DNA from: Secundilactobacillus yichangensis
GTDB taxonomy: Bacteria > Bacillota > Bacilli > Lactobacillales > Lactobacillaceae
Direction: 5' to 3'
Length of the DNA stretch: 64,000 bases
Assembly: GCF_016861565.1 (NCBI RefSeq)
Contig: NZ_BOLK01000009.1
Coordinates: 1-64,000, forward strand
Below are positions 1-8,985 of this stretch, piece by piece. Positions within the stretch are counted from its first letter, which is position 1. Each line of letters begins with the position of its first letter. Both the position numbers and the translations under genes were made by a program. The notes below the pieces were generated by a model, which searched no databases, was not told where the DNA came from, and worked only from the letters and a program-made list of their open reading frames with translations.

Positions 1-84
1 AATAGGTTGCCAGCGAAACAGCCATTTTTAATAGCGGCATCATGTGCCAAAAAGCGCTGCGGCTTTGCTTCGCTACCACTTTAA

Positions 85-127
85 CAAAAAAAGTGGTGTA
101 TTCAACTCCGTCGGGCTGAATACACCA
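85..127 (-). terminator. Terminator of pyruvate oxidase gene
   Basis: An 11-bp perfect stem (94-104 with 117-127) is followed, on the minus strand, by a run of seven T. It lies just past the pox stop codon. Left of it, positions 1-84 hold no gene I can support. Confidence 0.85.
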
Positions 128-156
128 TTTATATTAGTAAGTTTTGATCGGTATTA

Positions 157-1917
157 TTATCTCTCGTCACCCTGAGCACGAAGCAATTCGCCCAATGATG
201 GCTGCGTCTTTGGATCAATGTGGTACTTCTCTGAGTAAGCCTTAACAGTATCCGCACCGTAGAGTTTTTCGTCTAGTGGCATAAAGGCCGTGGCGATCGG
301 GTCATCAGGATTGATGTAAGCATTGATAACGATTGGCTTCTTGTTACCCTTAGCTTGCAGATCCTTAACCTTAGCGAAGACCTCGTCCAGATCAGCCTTA
401 TTTTTAACGGTAAAGCCGATTCCGCCAAGTCCTTCAGCAACCTTTGCCCAATCAGCATCGGTTAAATCAACACCATAGAAATGCTGCTTGGATTCAGCCT
501 GTTCATAATAGATAAAGCCAAACCGGCTGTTGGAGAAGACAACGTTGATAACTGGCAATTCGTAGCGAGCTTCAGTGATAATATCGGGTGCAACCATGGC
601 AAAACCGCCATCACCTGATAATGACCAAGCCTGAGCATCAGGCACACTGAGCGCACCGGCCATACCACCGGGTAAACCAAAGCCCATGGTTGCAAATAAA
701 CCGGAAATGGCAAACCGCTGATTCTTATTCATTGGCAACCCACGAACGCCCCATTCAGAAACGTTCCCGGTATCAACAGCGTAGGTATCATTAGGCCCGG
801 CCAATTCAGCGATTTTCTTCGTCACTGCTTCTGGGTTCAATCCACGGCTGTCGTCTTCAGCCTGTTCATCCAGCCACTTATCCCAGTTAGCCTTGTTTTC
901 TTGGTTAGCTTTTAGCCAAGTATCAGCTGGACGGGTTTCACCAGTAGCAATCATATCGTTCAAGTAAGCCTTGGCATCCGCAATAATGGCATAATCGACA
1001 TCAACTGTCTTACCAATATCAAAAGCATTGGTGTTCACTTGAATAATTTTAACGTCCTTTGGCCAGAATTGGGCAAACGGGAATTCGGAAGCCAAGAACA
1101 GGATCAAGTCAGTATGCTGTAAGGCTTCAAATCCTGATTTAGCGCCTAAGCGGCCAAACGTCCCAATAAAGTTCGGGTGATCAGTTGAAATGACACCGGT
1201 AGCTGGTACCGTGTTCATCACTGGAATATTGAACTGTTCTGAGAACTTCGTTAATTCGTCACGGGCACCTAACAAGCCACGGCCAGCATAAATTAATGGG
1301 TGTTTAGCTTCTTTGATCATCTTAAGACTGTCTTTGATCGCCTTTGGATCAACGGTTTGGCTATAGTTATTAGCTACAACCTTTGGTGTCTTAGCTGGTT
1401 CGTAATCAATTTCTTTGGTGGTTAAGTCTTCCGGCAAGATCACTACAGCAACCCCGCTTTGACGGTAGGCTTCGCGAATCGCTTCATTGATGACGTATGG
1501 AATCTGTTCCGCAGTTGTCACTGTCCGGTTGTAAACTGAAACATCTTCGAACATTGGCGTTTCATCCATTTCCTGAAAGAAATTGGTGTTCATCGTTGGC
1601 TGCGGCACTTGACCAACAATGGCCAGCACTGGTACATGGTCCATTTTGGCATCGTACAGGCCATTAAACAGGTGGGTGGCACCAGGACCAGCGGAACCAA
1701 AGGCAACCCCAATTTTGCCGGTAAATTTAGCGTCAGCAGACGCTGCAATGGCACCTACTTCTTCATGCCGAACCTGAATGTATTTAACTTTATCTTGTTC
1801 TAGGTATAAGCCTTCAACCGTGTGGTTAATTGAGCCACCGGGGATTCCATAAATATGGTCAACGTCCCAATCCTCTAGTACCTTAACTAATGCTTGTCCT
1901 GCCATCATCTTTGTCAT
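157..1917 (-). CDS. pox: Pyruvate oxidase (TPP/FAD dependent)
   Basis: Converts pyruvate, phosphate and oxygen to acetyl phosphate, CO2 and H2O2 in the cytoplasm of aerobically grown lactobacilli. The 586-aa protein has the three-domain TPP-enzyme layout: the N-terminal part carries the conserved HEE (residues 51-53, the cofactor-activating Glu), the middle is the FAD domain, and the C-terminal part carries the TPP/Mg motif SGDGG near residue 434 with the downstream SNSRFG Asn. Length is close to L. plantarum PoxB (about 600). The start is fixed by a GGAGGAG ribosome site 9 nt upstream. It is a single-gene unit with its own promoter and terminator. Acetolactate synthase-like family members are an alternative, but the overall match is to the oxidase group. 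Confidence 0.93.
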   Translation of the reverse strand: MTKMMAGQALVKVLEDWDVDHIYGIPGGSINHTVEGLYLEQDKVKYIQVRHEEVGAIAASADAKFTGKIGVAFGSAGPGATHLFNGLYDAKMDHVPVLAIVGQVPQPTMNTNFFQEMDETPMFEDVSVYNRTVTTAEQIPYVINEAIREAYRQSGVAVVILPEDLTTKEIDYEPAKTPKVVANNYSQTVDPKAIKDSLKMIKEAKHPLIYAGRGLLGARDELTKFSEQFNIPVMNTVPATGVISTDHPNFIGTFGRLGAKSGFEALQHTDLILFLASEFPFAQFWPKDVKIIQVNTNAFDIGKTVDVDYAIIADAKAYLNDMIATGETRPADTWLKANQENKANWDKWLDEQAEDDSRGLNPEAVTKKIAELAGPNDTYAVDTGNVSEWGVRGLPMNKNQRFAISGLFATMGFGLPGGMAGALSVPDAQAWSLSGDGGFAMVAPDIITEARYELPVINVVFSNSRFGFIYYEQAESKQHFYGVDLTDADWAKVAEGLGGIGFTVKNKADLDEVFAKVKDLQAKGNKKPIVINAYINPDDPIATAFMPLDEKLYGADTVKAYSEKYHIDPKTQPSLGELLRAQGDER

Positions 1918-1982
1918 CTGAATCGCACTCCTCCATCAGTTTCTGTTAGAACTTTTAATTCTTAAATTGTTTAACATGGAAA

Positions 1983-2011
1983 AGTATAAAACGAACAAAT
2001 TTAAAAGTCAC
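1983..2011 (-). promoter_or_regulatory. Probable pox promoter
   Basis: On the minus strand GTGACT (2006-2011) and TATACT (1983-1988) are separated by exactly 17 nt, about 60 nt upstream of the pox start codon. Assigned by eye from consensus. Confidence 0.5.
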
Positions 2012-2032
2012 GAGATTAGCTTACTTTTTGTA

Positions 2033-2048
2033 AGTGACATTTTTCACA
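2033..2048. promoter_or_regulatory. CRP/FNR-like dyad upstream of pox promoter
   Basis: AGTGA-N6-TCACA matches the generic CRP/FNR-family dyad (TGTGA-N6-TCACA) except for one outer base. Its centre is about 64 bp upstream of the predicted pox start point, where class I activators of this family bind. The rest of the 1918-2224 interval holds the pox leader and the glpF terminator. Confidence 0.35.
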
Positions 2049-2090
2049 TTTTTCCCAACCGAGACTTATGTAAAATTCTGAAGCTAGTTA

Positions 2091-2131
2091 AAAAATTAAC
2101 GCCATTCCGATAAAAACCGAAATGACGTTAA
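2091..2131 (-). terminator. Terminator downstream of glpF
   Basis: An imperfect stem, TTAACG-C-CATT paired with AATG-A-CGTTAA, is followed on the minus strand by five T. A second weak hairpin (about 2143-2179, CTGGGGGT with ACTCCCAG) lies between it and the glpF stop. Confidence 0.7.
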
Positions 2132-2224
2132 CTTATTTTAAACTCTGGGGGTTTACCGAGTTACGCTACACTCCCAGAATTGATCTTAGATTATTATATT
2201 TAAATTGAATATGATTGCTAAATG

Positions 2225-2941
2225 CTAATGAATTACTGATTCCAACGCAGCTGCGAGGAAACCACCAACTAGAGGGCCACACATTGGTACCCATGAATAT
2301 TCCCAGTGACCTGAACCCTTGTTAGGAACTGGTAAAATCGTGTAAGCAAACCGAGGACCCCAGTCACGAGCTGGGTTAATGGCGAACCCGGTAGTCGTCC
2401 CTAAACCAGTACCGACAACGAAGATCAAGAATCCAACAATAAATGGCTTCAAACCAGTTGTAAAGTTACCTAAATTGAGAAGAACAAAGACAAAAGCGAA
2501 CGTCGCAATAACTTCTGAAAAGAAGTTGAAAAGTGGTGACTTAATTGCTGGCACAGTAGCAAAGATACCAACCGTGTTCCCATTTTCTTCCCCTTTTGTT
2601 TCCTTAAAGTGTGCGCCGAATGCGACCATTACTAACGCTGCCCCGACAAACGCACCTAAGAATTGGCCTGCTAAATACGGTAAAACTTCATTCCATGGGA
2701 ACAATCCGAAGATTGCAAATGGAATTGTAACCGCTGGGTTTAAATGTCCATCTGAACCCAGCAGTCCTGCAACATAAACCCCCATGGTAACAGCCATACC
2801 CCATGACAGGCAGACGAATAACCAACTTGAACCTTTGGCATACGTCTTATTTAAGTTAAGTCCGGCACCAGTACCAGCTCCTAACAAAATTAGGATCGCA
2901 GTGCCGAAAAACTCACCAATAAAACCATCCATTAGTGACAC
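2225..2941 (-). CDS. glpF: Glycerol/propanediol facilitator (aquaglyceroporin)
   Basis: A membrane channel of the MIP family, expected to pass glycerol and small diols. The 238-aa protein has six hydrophobic helices and the two NPA boxes (HLNPAVT at 67-72; INPARDWGPR at 188-197). The Asp after the second NPA-Ala-Arg is typical of glycerol facilitators rather than water-only aquaporins. The start has an AAAGGTGGG ribosome site. It sits 138 nt downstream of the last cobalamin-cluster gene with its own putative cre site. Glycerol and 1,2-propanediol are substrates of B12-dependent diol dehydratase in related species, so a diol-entry (PduF-like) role is plausible; that link is inferred. Confidence 0.9.
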   Translation of the reverse strand: MSLMDGFIGEFFGTAILILLGAGTGAGLNLNKTYAKGSSWLFVCLSWGMAVTMGVYVAGLLGSDGHLNPAVTIPFAIFGLFPWNEVLPYLAGQFLGAFVGAALVMVAFGAHFKETKGEENGNTVGIFATVPAIKSPLFNFFSEVIATFAFVFVLLNLGNFTTGLKPFIVGFLIFVVGTGLGTTTGFAINPARDWGPRFAYTILPVPNKGSGHWEYSWVPMCGPLVGGFLAAALESVIH

Positions 2942-2991
2942 CCACCTTTACATAAGTTTGTTAAATAATTAACACACTAATAGTAGCATAT

Positions 2992-3006
2992 TTGTAAGCG
3001 CTTTAT
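2992..3006. promoter_or_regulatory. Putative cre (CcpA) site upstream of glpF
   Basis: TTGTAAGCGCTTTAT matches the catabolite-responsive consensus WTGNAANCGNWNNCW at all defined positions but one (A for the conserved C). It lies 50 nt upstream of the glpF start, suggesting catabolite control by CcpA. Confidence 0.5.
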
Positions 3007-3079
3007 TTATATTATTTTCACTTCTTTAAAACATAAATGTGATTTACTTTAGCAAAAAAGTGTGATAATGTTCAAAATT

Positions 3080-3820
3080 TTACTGATTTTCCACCTCATC
3101 ATTGCACATTTTTTGCAACATTTGCCGAAGAACATGTCGATTACTAACGGGCTTGACGACATTTTTTTCATTGCCACTGATCAATGTAAACGTGCTGTTG
3201 CCCAGAGTGTAGTAGGTTACTGCTGAAAATTGAGGTGCAAGTCGCGTTTCAATCGCTTGTAATCGAGTGTAACTTGAAGGGCTTGTCACAAGTATTCTAG
3301 TAATCTGATGTCCCTTCAATTGAGAAACAACTTGGTCTTCCTGCGTCTGAGACCAGGTATTTTGGTAGCATGTCAACTGGGTTAAATGAGGCAAAGCTGA
3401 AAGTTGGTTATGCTTTACGTGCCGGTTACCCGTCAGCCACAGCAGCTGTCGCTTTGGCCTTGAAGCTAGCAATTGCGCCAAACTAGCCTGGTTTTCTTCA
3501 ACCGGATAGCTGACCTGAGCAACCCCCTTTGCTTGCAACTGCGTCGCCATTTTTTGACTCAGCACAAAGAATTCTGGCTTGGTCGCGTGGTGCCAATCCC
3601 GATTCAAGTACACGTGAAGTGCAAATTGACTCGTTATCACAATCCCTGTCGCGGTACGAATCTTAGCCACCTCAGCTGGTATTAACCGAGTTGCTACCAG
3701 TTGCCGTAATGGCAGATACATCGGCATCGTGACGCTTGCCAATTGTGCTTGTAGTTCCGGTTCGACCTTCTCTTTTGGATACGTAATTAAAAATGCCACC
3801 GAAAACACCTTCCAACTCAT
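3080..3820 (-). CDS. hemD: Uroporphyrinogen-III synthase (stand-alone)
   Basis: Expected to close hydroxymethylbilane into uroporphyrinogen III, the first macrocycle of the B12 pathway. The 246-aa protein is divergent, as the family always is, but shows the HemD two-lobed pattern: ITSQFALHVYL near 62-72, LTGNR near 130, VTSPSSYTRL near 178 and YYTLGNSTF near 203. It overlaps cobC by 4 nt (ATGA), so it is the last gene of the cluster. A second HemD domain is fused to CobA at 17369-18778, so one copy may be redundant or specialised. Confidence 0.78.
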   Translation of the reverse strand: MSWKVFSVAFLITYPKEKVEPELQAQLASVTMPMYLPLRQLVATRLIPAEVAKIRTATGIVITSQFALHVYLNRDWHHATKPEFFVLSQKMATQLQAKGVAQVSYPVEENQASLAQLLASRPKRQLLWLTGNRHVKHNQLSALPHLTQLTCYQNTWSQTQEDQVVSQLKGHQITRILVTSPSSYTRLQAIETRLAPQFSAVTYYTLGNSTFTLISGNEKNVVKPVSNRHVLRQMLQKMCNDEVENQ

Positions 3821-4407
3821 TGATTTAACGCTATAACTCTCATCTTGCCGTGCTTATCAGCCTGATACGTTGAATAGTGACCAGCCTTGAAATCAAGATT
3901 CCAAAACACCGTGCCCGATACCCATGACTGGTGGATGACCCGTAGCGTGCCAAGGTGCGCGACAATTAACACGTTGGCTGCCGAAGCCAGCAGGTCTTGA
4001 TAGTCGGCAATCACTCCTAACACCCGTCTCGAAAAAGCCAGATAACTTTCGGCACCGTTTGGCGTTACGTCAAACGGCTTTTCAATCCATCGTGCCCAAG
4101 TTACCGGGTCCTTTGCCTCGATCTCGTCAGCGTCCAGTCCTTCCCAGTCACCAAACCCTTTCTCATTCAGGCCAGCGTTCACGTAAACCGCCGCGTTTGG
4201 ATGATCATCAATAATGGGTTGGGCAGTTTGTTCTGTGCGCTTCGTTGCACTGCGGATAATAACATCGAGTTGCTGATGGCGCAGTTTCTCTGCGAGTTCA
4301 GCAGCCTGTTGCCGTCCTTTTTCGTCAAGCGGCACGTCCATCGAACCATAAAATTTTCGGTGTTGATTGAGCGTCGTTTCACCGTGCCGCGTCACCAATA
4401 GGGTCAT
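3817..4407 (-). CDS. cobC: Alpha-ribazole phosphatase, histidine phosphatase family
   Basis: Removes the phosphate from alpha-ribazole-5'-phosphate or adenosylcobalamin-5'-phosphate in the last stage of B12 assembly. The 196-aa protein begins with the family signature TRHGET (residues 6-11, catalytic His8) and carries the second catalytic His in IVAHLGTL. Overlaps of 4 nt with both cobS and hemD show translational coupling. By sequence alone it is a generic phosphoglycerate-mutase-like phosphatase; the position beside cobS and cobU makes CobC the best call. Confidence 0.85.
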   Translation of the reverse strand: MTLLVTRHGETTLNQHRKFYGSMDVPLDEKGRQQAAELAEKLRHQQLDVIIRSATKRTEQTAQPIIDDHPNAAVYVNAGLNEKGFGDWEGLDADEIEAKDPVTWARWIEKPFDVTPNGAESYLAFSRRVLGVIADYQDLLASAANVLIVAHLGTLRVIHQSWVSGTVFWNLDFKAGHYSTYQADKHGKMRVIALNQ

Positions 4408-5162
4408 TTAATCACCTCAGTAATGCCACTGTATACCAGCAGAAAAATCACCTGCGATAAATCACCAAAAGCACCAATCGTGTCACCGCTAAGCCCCTTC
4501 AGCAAATGAATGTTATAACGCCGGTAAAAGTAGCCAAACACAATTATGGCTAAATAACTGACCAGACCCTGCCACTGCAGTACCGCACCAATGACCACGA
4601 CAGCCACTACTTGAGTTACTACAATCCGCCAGGTTTTAACGCCGATCCAAATACTGGCCAGGCCATTTTCGCCGTTATAGACCATCTTGTAAAATAGCAA
4701 CGCAATCCCGGTCTTTGCGACCATCGTCATGACAGCCGTCAACCCAACCAGTTGCCATAGCGGCAGCTGATTACAAATGACGATACCGCACCCGATAACG
4801 ATCAAGTAAAAGTAGACTAGGCCCAAAGCGCCCATCGTGCCGAGTCGGCTATCATGCATGATGGCCTTCATCTTTTCTGGCTTTCGTGCCGAAAACAGTC
4901 CGTCGGCAGTATCCGCTAAGGCGTCAAGATGGAAACCGCCAGTCAGCAGGCCATCCGTGACCCAGTAGATCACCCAGGCAAACCAAAGTGGAAAAATACT
5001 GGCAAAGCCCCAAAAGATCAGCGCCTCAATACACCCCAACAATAACCCAAAGAGACTGAAATACTGGATATTGTTTTTAAACTTGTTCGTGACATCCTTG
5101 ATCTCGATTGGAATGGATATTCGCGTAAAAAACTGCGCGAATAAAATCATTGCTTGTCCCAT
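4404..5162 (-). CDS. cobS: Adenosylcobinamide-GDP ribazoletransferase (cobalamin synthase)
   Basis: An integral membrane enzyme that joins adenosylcobinamide-GDP to alpha-ribazole (or its phosphate). The 252-aa protein has the conserved acidic block DALADTADGLFS and the following HDSRLGTMGA, which are the family's metal/substrate motifs, embedded among about six hydrophobic segments. It lies 13 nt after cobU and overlaps cobC by 4 nt. Confidence 0.95.
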   Translation of the reverse strand: MGQAMILFAQFFTRISIPIEIKDVTNKFKNNIQYFSLFGLLLGCIEALIFWGFASIFPLWFAWVIYWVTDGLLTGGFHLDALADTADGLFSARKPEKMKAIMHDSRLGTMGALGLVYFYLIVIGCGIVICNQLPLWQLVGLTAVMTMVAKTGIALLFYKMVYNGENGLASIWIGVKTWRIVVTQVVAVVVIGAVLQWQGLVSYLAIIVFGYFYRRYNIHLLKGLSGDTIGAFGDLSQVIFLLVYSGITEVIK

Positions 5163-5175
5163 GGTAACCCCCCTA

Positions 5176-5772
5176 TTATTTCAATTGCTGTGACAGACCG
5201 CTAATCACAAAATACACGTGGTCAGCCGCCTGTGCCAAGCGTTGATTCACTTGACCGTATAGATCCCGCAAAATTCTCGTCTGTTTTGTCGCTGGCACGA
5301 TGCCCAGACCCGTTTCGTTGGTCACCACAACCATTGATTGGTTAGTGGCGCGTAGAGCAGCGATAATTTGATCCCAAGCATCAAAAATCTGCTGATTCAG
5401 TTTATCAATATCATTACTGGTCATCTGCTCGATAGCATCGTCCAAATCAAGATGCCGATCCTTTGCCAGCTGCATTGTACTGTCATAAAACAGGTTGGTA
5501 ATAAGCATCGTGGCGTCGTCTAACAAATAACTGTCGTAATGATTAGCCGCGATAAACGACCCAACATCTTGATACCGTTCTTCCGTGGCCCAGTTTTTTT
5601 CCGCCCGTCGCTTCTGATGGGTTTTAATGCGTAACTGCATTTCTGGATCCGGCTGAGTCATTACACCAGTGGCAATGTAGCACACGTGAGCGTCATCTGA
5701 TAGAGACTGCTCAGCAAATACTGATTTACCACTCTTCGCCCCGCCGGTTACCAACACTAACTGGCTCTTCAT
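5176..5772 (-). CDS. cobU: Adenosylcobinamide kinase / guanylyltransferase
   Basis: Phosphorylates adenosylcobinamide and then attaches GMP, giving adenosylcobinamide-GDP for CobS. The 198-aa size is typical. The P-loop GGAKSGKS is at residues 10-17, followed by the KTHQKRRAEKNW stretch that contains the guanylylated His, and the C-terminal VTNETGLGIVP motif. The start codon overlaps the stop of the upstream PurM-like gene. Confidence 0.95.
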   Translation of the reverse strand: MKSQLVLVTGGAKSGKSVFAEQSLSDDAHVCYIATGVMTQPDPEMQLRIKTHQKRRAEKNWATEERYQDVGSFIAANHYDSYLLDDATMLITNLFYDSTMQLAKDRHLDLDDAIEQMTSNDIDKLNQQIFDAWDQIIAALRATNQSMVVVTNETGLGIVPATKQTRILRDLYGQVNQRLAQAADHVYFVISGLSQQLK

Positions 5773-6518
5773 TATTCTGACCTCCTGAGTTCAGCCACCG
5801 CAATTAATTCTGGGAATTTCTGGCTTACCGCAGCTGCCCTTGCCTTTTTTACCCCCACTAGCACCACGGTTGCTGGACCAGCAGAAGTATTTAATTCTGG
5901 CAACGTGCGGTCAATCAGGTAATGGGTCTTCAAATGATTGGTTTGCGCCATTTGGTCGAGTTCATACGTCACACCCTTTGAACCCACCGGCAGCATGTCC
6001 ACGACATCCGCGTTTGCACGAATTTGACGAACGATATCGTAACTGAATATCTGGTCTAAATGCGCCACCACATCGTTACCCACATAAGGTGTACCCAATT
6101 TAAAAACGGTTAGATCTGTCGTAGCAGGCTTCGGAATACTTGCCGTCTGAATCCGGCCGATCACCGTGATGCCGATTGAAGTTGTGACCGTTGCCATGTT
6201 ATCTTCAGTACTGCCATTTAACGGGATATCCGAAAGCTGTGCCCGCGCAAGCTCTGCTTTGACACCGCTGATAATTCTCTCACCAGTCGGCACCATTTCG
6301 TTACCAACCGTATCAACAACCGTAATCGGGTGGGCACCAAAGCACATCAGCTCTAATAGTGGCACCCTTAAAGAATAAGCAGCCGTAATAGCTGGATCAA
6401 CGGCTACAACGTCTGCTTTTTTCTCCCCAATTCCGGCACTGCTGTCACACGCAATTACCAGCGTTTCAGTTGCTGTCAATGGCGTTAGCGTTAAGTCTCG
6501 AAACTGTGTATTTGTCAT
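5772..6518 (-). CDS. cblS: CblS-like alpha-ribazole kinase (AIR synthase/PurM-related)
   Basis: A 248-aa protein of the AIR-synthase (PurM/ThiL-like) fold: ACDSSAGIG at 23-31, a conserved GERIISG stretch near 79-85, and NGSTEDNM at 101-108 resemble the ATP/Mg-binding N-terminal domain. In Listeria and Geobacillus the family member CblS phosphorylates alpha-ribazole, the nucleoside of the B12 lower ligand, bypassing CobT. Here it is translationally coupled to cobU and followed by cobS and cobC, the very enzymes that use its product. No cobT is seen in the window. The function is inferred from family and context; the sequence alone would only say PurM-like ATPase. Confidence 0.7.
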   Translation of the reverse strand: MTNTQFRDLTLTPLTATETLVIACDSSAGIGEKKADVVAVDPAITAAYSLRVPLLELMCFGAHPITVVDTVGNEMVPTGERIISGVKAELARAQLSDIPLNGSTEDNMATVTTSIGITVIGRIQTASIPKPATTDLTVFKLGTPYVGNDVVAHLDQIFSYDIVRQIRANADVVDMLPVGSKGVTYELDQMAQTNHLKTHYLIDRTLPELNTSAGPATVVLVGVKKARAAAVSQKFPELIAVAELRRSE

Positions 6519-6523
6519 GTGTT

Positions 6524-7816
6524 TTACCCGTTATTTACTGCATCAAAAGCATCGTTGAACGCTTGAATCGTATCTTCAATATCCCGATCTGTATGCTTGC
6601 TGGACATAAAGTTTGTTTCAAACTGTGATGGCGCGGTGTAAATACCCCGCTGCAGTAACTGCTTGAAGAACTTTGAAAAGTAGGTGACGTCACTAGCTTG
6701 TACGTCCGCAAAGTTGTTCACTGGACCAGCGTTGAAGAAGTAGCTCCACATGGTACCAACATGGTGTACAGTAATCGGCACGTTATGAGCGTCACCAGCA
6801 GCCTTGATACCTTCCACAAGACGAGTCGTTTTAGCTGTCATGTTCTGATACAAGTTATCATTCAACTGGTTAAGCGTACTTAACCCACCGGTCATGGCTA
6901 ACGGGTTCCCTGATAAGGTCCCTGCGTGGTAAATGTTACCAACCGGTGTAATGTGCTCCATAATGTCGCGCCGACCGCCAAACACACCAACGGGCAACCC
7001 GCCACCAACAACTTTACCAAGGGTGGTAAGGTCTGGCTTAATGTGATAGAGGCTCTGTGCTCCATGATAGGCAGCCCGGAATCCAGACATTACTTCGTCA
7101 AAGATGAGCAGCGAGCCAGCATCCTTGGTCAGTTTTCGCAAAGTATCCAGGAATTCCTGCGTTCCTGGAATAACGCCCATGTTCCCGGCAATGGGTTCAA
7201 CGATGACGGCAGCAATTTCAGAACCATGCTTTTCAAAAACCGCCTTGATACCTTCCACGTCGTTATAAGGCACCGTCAACGTATCATAAGCGAGATCTTT
7301 TGGCACACCAGGCGAAGTATTAATGTTAAACGTGGCCAAGCCAGAACCGGCATCAACCAGCAAGGAATCACTGTGACCATGATAATTACCGATGAATTTC
7401 ACGATCTTATCGCGCTTCGTAAACCCACGGGCCAAACGAATGGCACTCATCGTGGCTTCGGTCCCAGATGAAACCATCCGCATCATCTCAACGGATGGTA
7501 CGATTTCACGAATCTTCTTAGCCAGTTCCGTTTCCAATTCCGTTGGCGCACCATAGCTGGTCCCCTTCTCGGTCGCTGCCTGCAAATCGCTAACAACTTT
7601 GTCATCAGCGTGGCCCAGAATCAGCGGTCCCCATGACAGCACGTAATCGATAAACGTGTTGCCATCAATATCTTCAATGTGGGCGCCCTTCCCCCGTTTA
7701 ATAAACAGTGGGTCGCCACCGACGTTCTTAAACGCCCGTACTGGACTATTTACACCACCAGGCATGTAGTCTTGGGCTTCTTTGAACGCTTTTTTTGAGT
7801 TGTCAAAATTCTTCAA
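6524..7816 (-). CDS. hemL: Glutamate-1-semialdehyde 2,1-aminomutase
   Basis: A PLP enzyme converting glutamate-1-semialdehyde (from HemA) to 5-aminolevulinate. The 430-aa length is standard. Visible motifs are [10 protein letters not shown] at the N-terminus, YHGHSD near residue 145, [11 protein letters not shown] near 240 and the PLP-lysine segment [14 protein letters not shown] near 265-278. It is in the C5-pathway group hemA-C-B-L. No later haem genes (hemE onward) are present here, so it probably serves corrinoid synthesis. Confidence 0.96.
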   Translation of the reverse strand: MKNFDNSKKAFKEAQDYMPGGVNSPVRAFKNVGGDPLFIKRGKGAHIEDIDGNTFIDYVLSWGPLILGHADDKVVSDLQAATEKGTSYGAPTELETELAKKIREIVPSVEMMRMVSSGTEATMSAIRLARGFTKRDKIVKFIGNYHGHSDSLLVDAGSGLATFNINTSPGVPKDLAYDTLTVPYNDVEGIKAVFEKHGSEIAAVIVEPIAGNMGVIPGTQEFLDTLRKLTKDAGSLLIFDEVMSGFRAAYHGAQSLYHIKPDLTTLGKVVGGGLPVGVFGGRRDIMEHITPVGNIYHAGTLSGNPLAMTGGLSTLNQLNDNLYQNMTAKTTRLVEGIKAAGDAHNVPITVHHVGTMWSYFFNAGPVNNFADVQASDVTYFSKFFKQLLQRGIYTAPSQFETNFMSSKHTDRDIEDTIQAFNDAFDAVNNG

Positions 7817-7913
7817 TGTGTGTGTTCCCTTCTCTTACGATTTTTATTTTGCGCGAACGTTCGTTGCTTGCAACACCTTAATTCATCGTAGGGCAACGAA
7901 TGTCAGCCTAAAC

Positions 7914-8888
7914 TTACTTCTTGTCCATCCGTGCGGCAACTTCCTTAGCGAAGTACGTGATAATCAAATCAGCACCCGCACGTTTTAAGCCAACAAGAAC
8001 TTCGTTAACAATCTGTTCTTCGTTGATCCAGCCGTTAGCTGCGGCCGCTTTAACCATGGCATATTCGCCAGAAACGTTGTAGGCGACCAGTGGTAAGTTG
8101 GTGTTGTTACGAACATCACGAATGATATCAGCAAAGGCCATTGCTGGTTTAACCATGGTGAAGTCAGCACCCTCTTTTTCATCACTCTTCATTTCACGAA
8201 GTGCTTCAAGTCGGTTAGCAGGATCCATCTGATACCCCTTACGATCACCAAACTGCGGTGCGCCATCAGCGGCATCACGGAATGGGCCATAGAAGCTGGA
8301 AGCAAACTTAACGGAATAAGCCATAATCGGCGTTTCTTTAAACCCTGCCTTATCCAATCCTTCACGAATGGCGGCCACAAAACCGTCCATCGCGTTTGAA
8401 GGGGCCACCATATCAGCACCCGCCTTTACTTGGCTGACAGCAACCTTAGTATTGTACTCAAGCGATTCATCGTTTAATACCTTGTGATCCTTCACGATAC
8501 CGCAATGACCAGTCGATGTGTATTCACACATGCAAGTATCAGCAATAACGATCAGGTCTGGATAAGCCGCTTTGATCTTACGAATAGCTTCCTGCACGAT
8601 GCCGTTATCTTCCCAAGCACCGGTACCAACGTCGTCCTTATGATCGGGAATTCCAAAAATAATAATTGATTGAATTCCTAAGTCGACGATCTCTTTAATT
8701 TCATCCAGAATGGTATTGAGACTATACCGGTAAATTCCGGGCATGGACGCGATTTCTTCCTTGTCCTGAATCGTCGCATCCACAAACACCGGCATAATTA
8801 AATCAGATTTTTCCAAGTGATTCTCGCGCACGAGATCACGCATTGCTGCACTGCTTCTTAAACGACGATGACGATCAAATGTAACCAT
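7914..8888 (-). CDS. hemB: Porphobilinogen synthase (5-aminolevulinate dehydratase)
   Basis: Condenses two 5-aminolevulinate molecules to porphobilinogen. The 324-aa protein carries the zinc-site cysteines in [15 protein letters not shown], the [16 protein letters not shown] segment with the first active-site Lys, and [10 protein letters not shown] with the Schiff-base Lys. I place the start at 8888 ([10 protein letters not shown]), which has a GGAAGAAG ribosome site; an upstream in-frame ATG at 8918 lacks one and adds ten residues absent from the family. Confidence 0.95.
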   Translation of the reverse strand: MVTFDRHRRLRSSAAMRDLVRENHLEKSDLIMPVFVDATIQDKEEIASMPGIYRYSLNTILDEIKEIVDLGIQSIIIFGIPDHKDDVGTGAWEDNGIVQEAIRKIKAAYPDLIVIADTCMCEYTSTGHCGIVKDHKVLNDESLEYNTKVAVSQVKAGADMVAPSNAMDGFVAAIREGLDKAGFKETPIMAYSVKFASSFYGPFRDAADGAPQFGDRKGYQMDPANRLEALREMKSDEKEGADFTMVKPAMAFADIIRDVRNNTNLPLVAYNVSGEYAMVKAAAANGWINEEQIVNEVLVGLKRAGADLIITYFAKEVAARMDKK

Positions 8889-8985
8889 AATATATAATCT
8901 TCTTCCCATTAAAATCATTTTTTAAAATTAACTGGTAACTGTTGCTGACAAACGCCAAATCAGAAAGCGCAATCATCCGGCATTT

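Noticed and set aside
1-84. An open plus-strand frame running in from the window edge and ending TAA at 82-84
   Set aside because: Only 27 codons are visible with no recognisable motif; it could be the end of a gene but cannot be supported.
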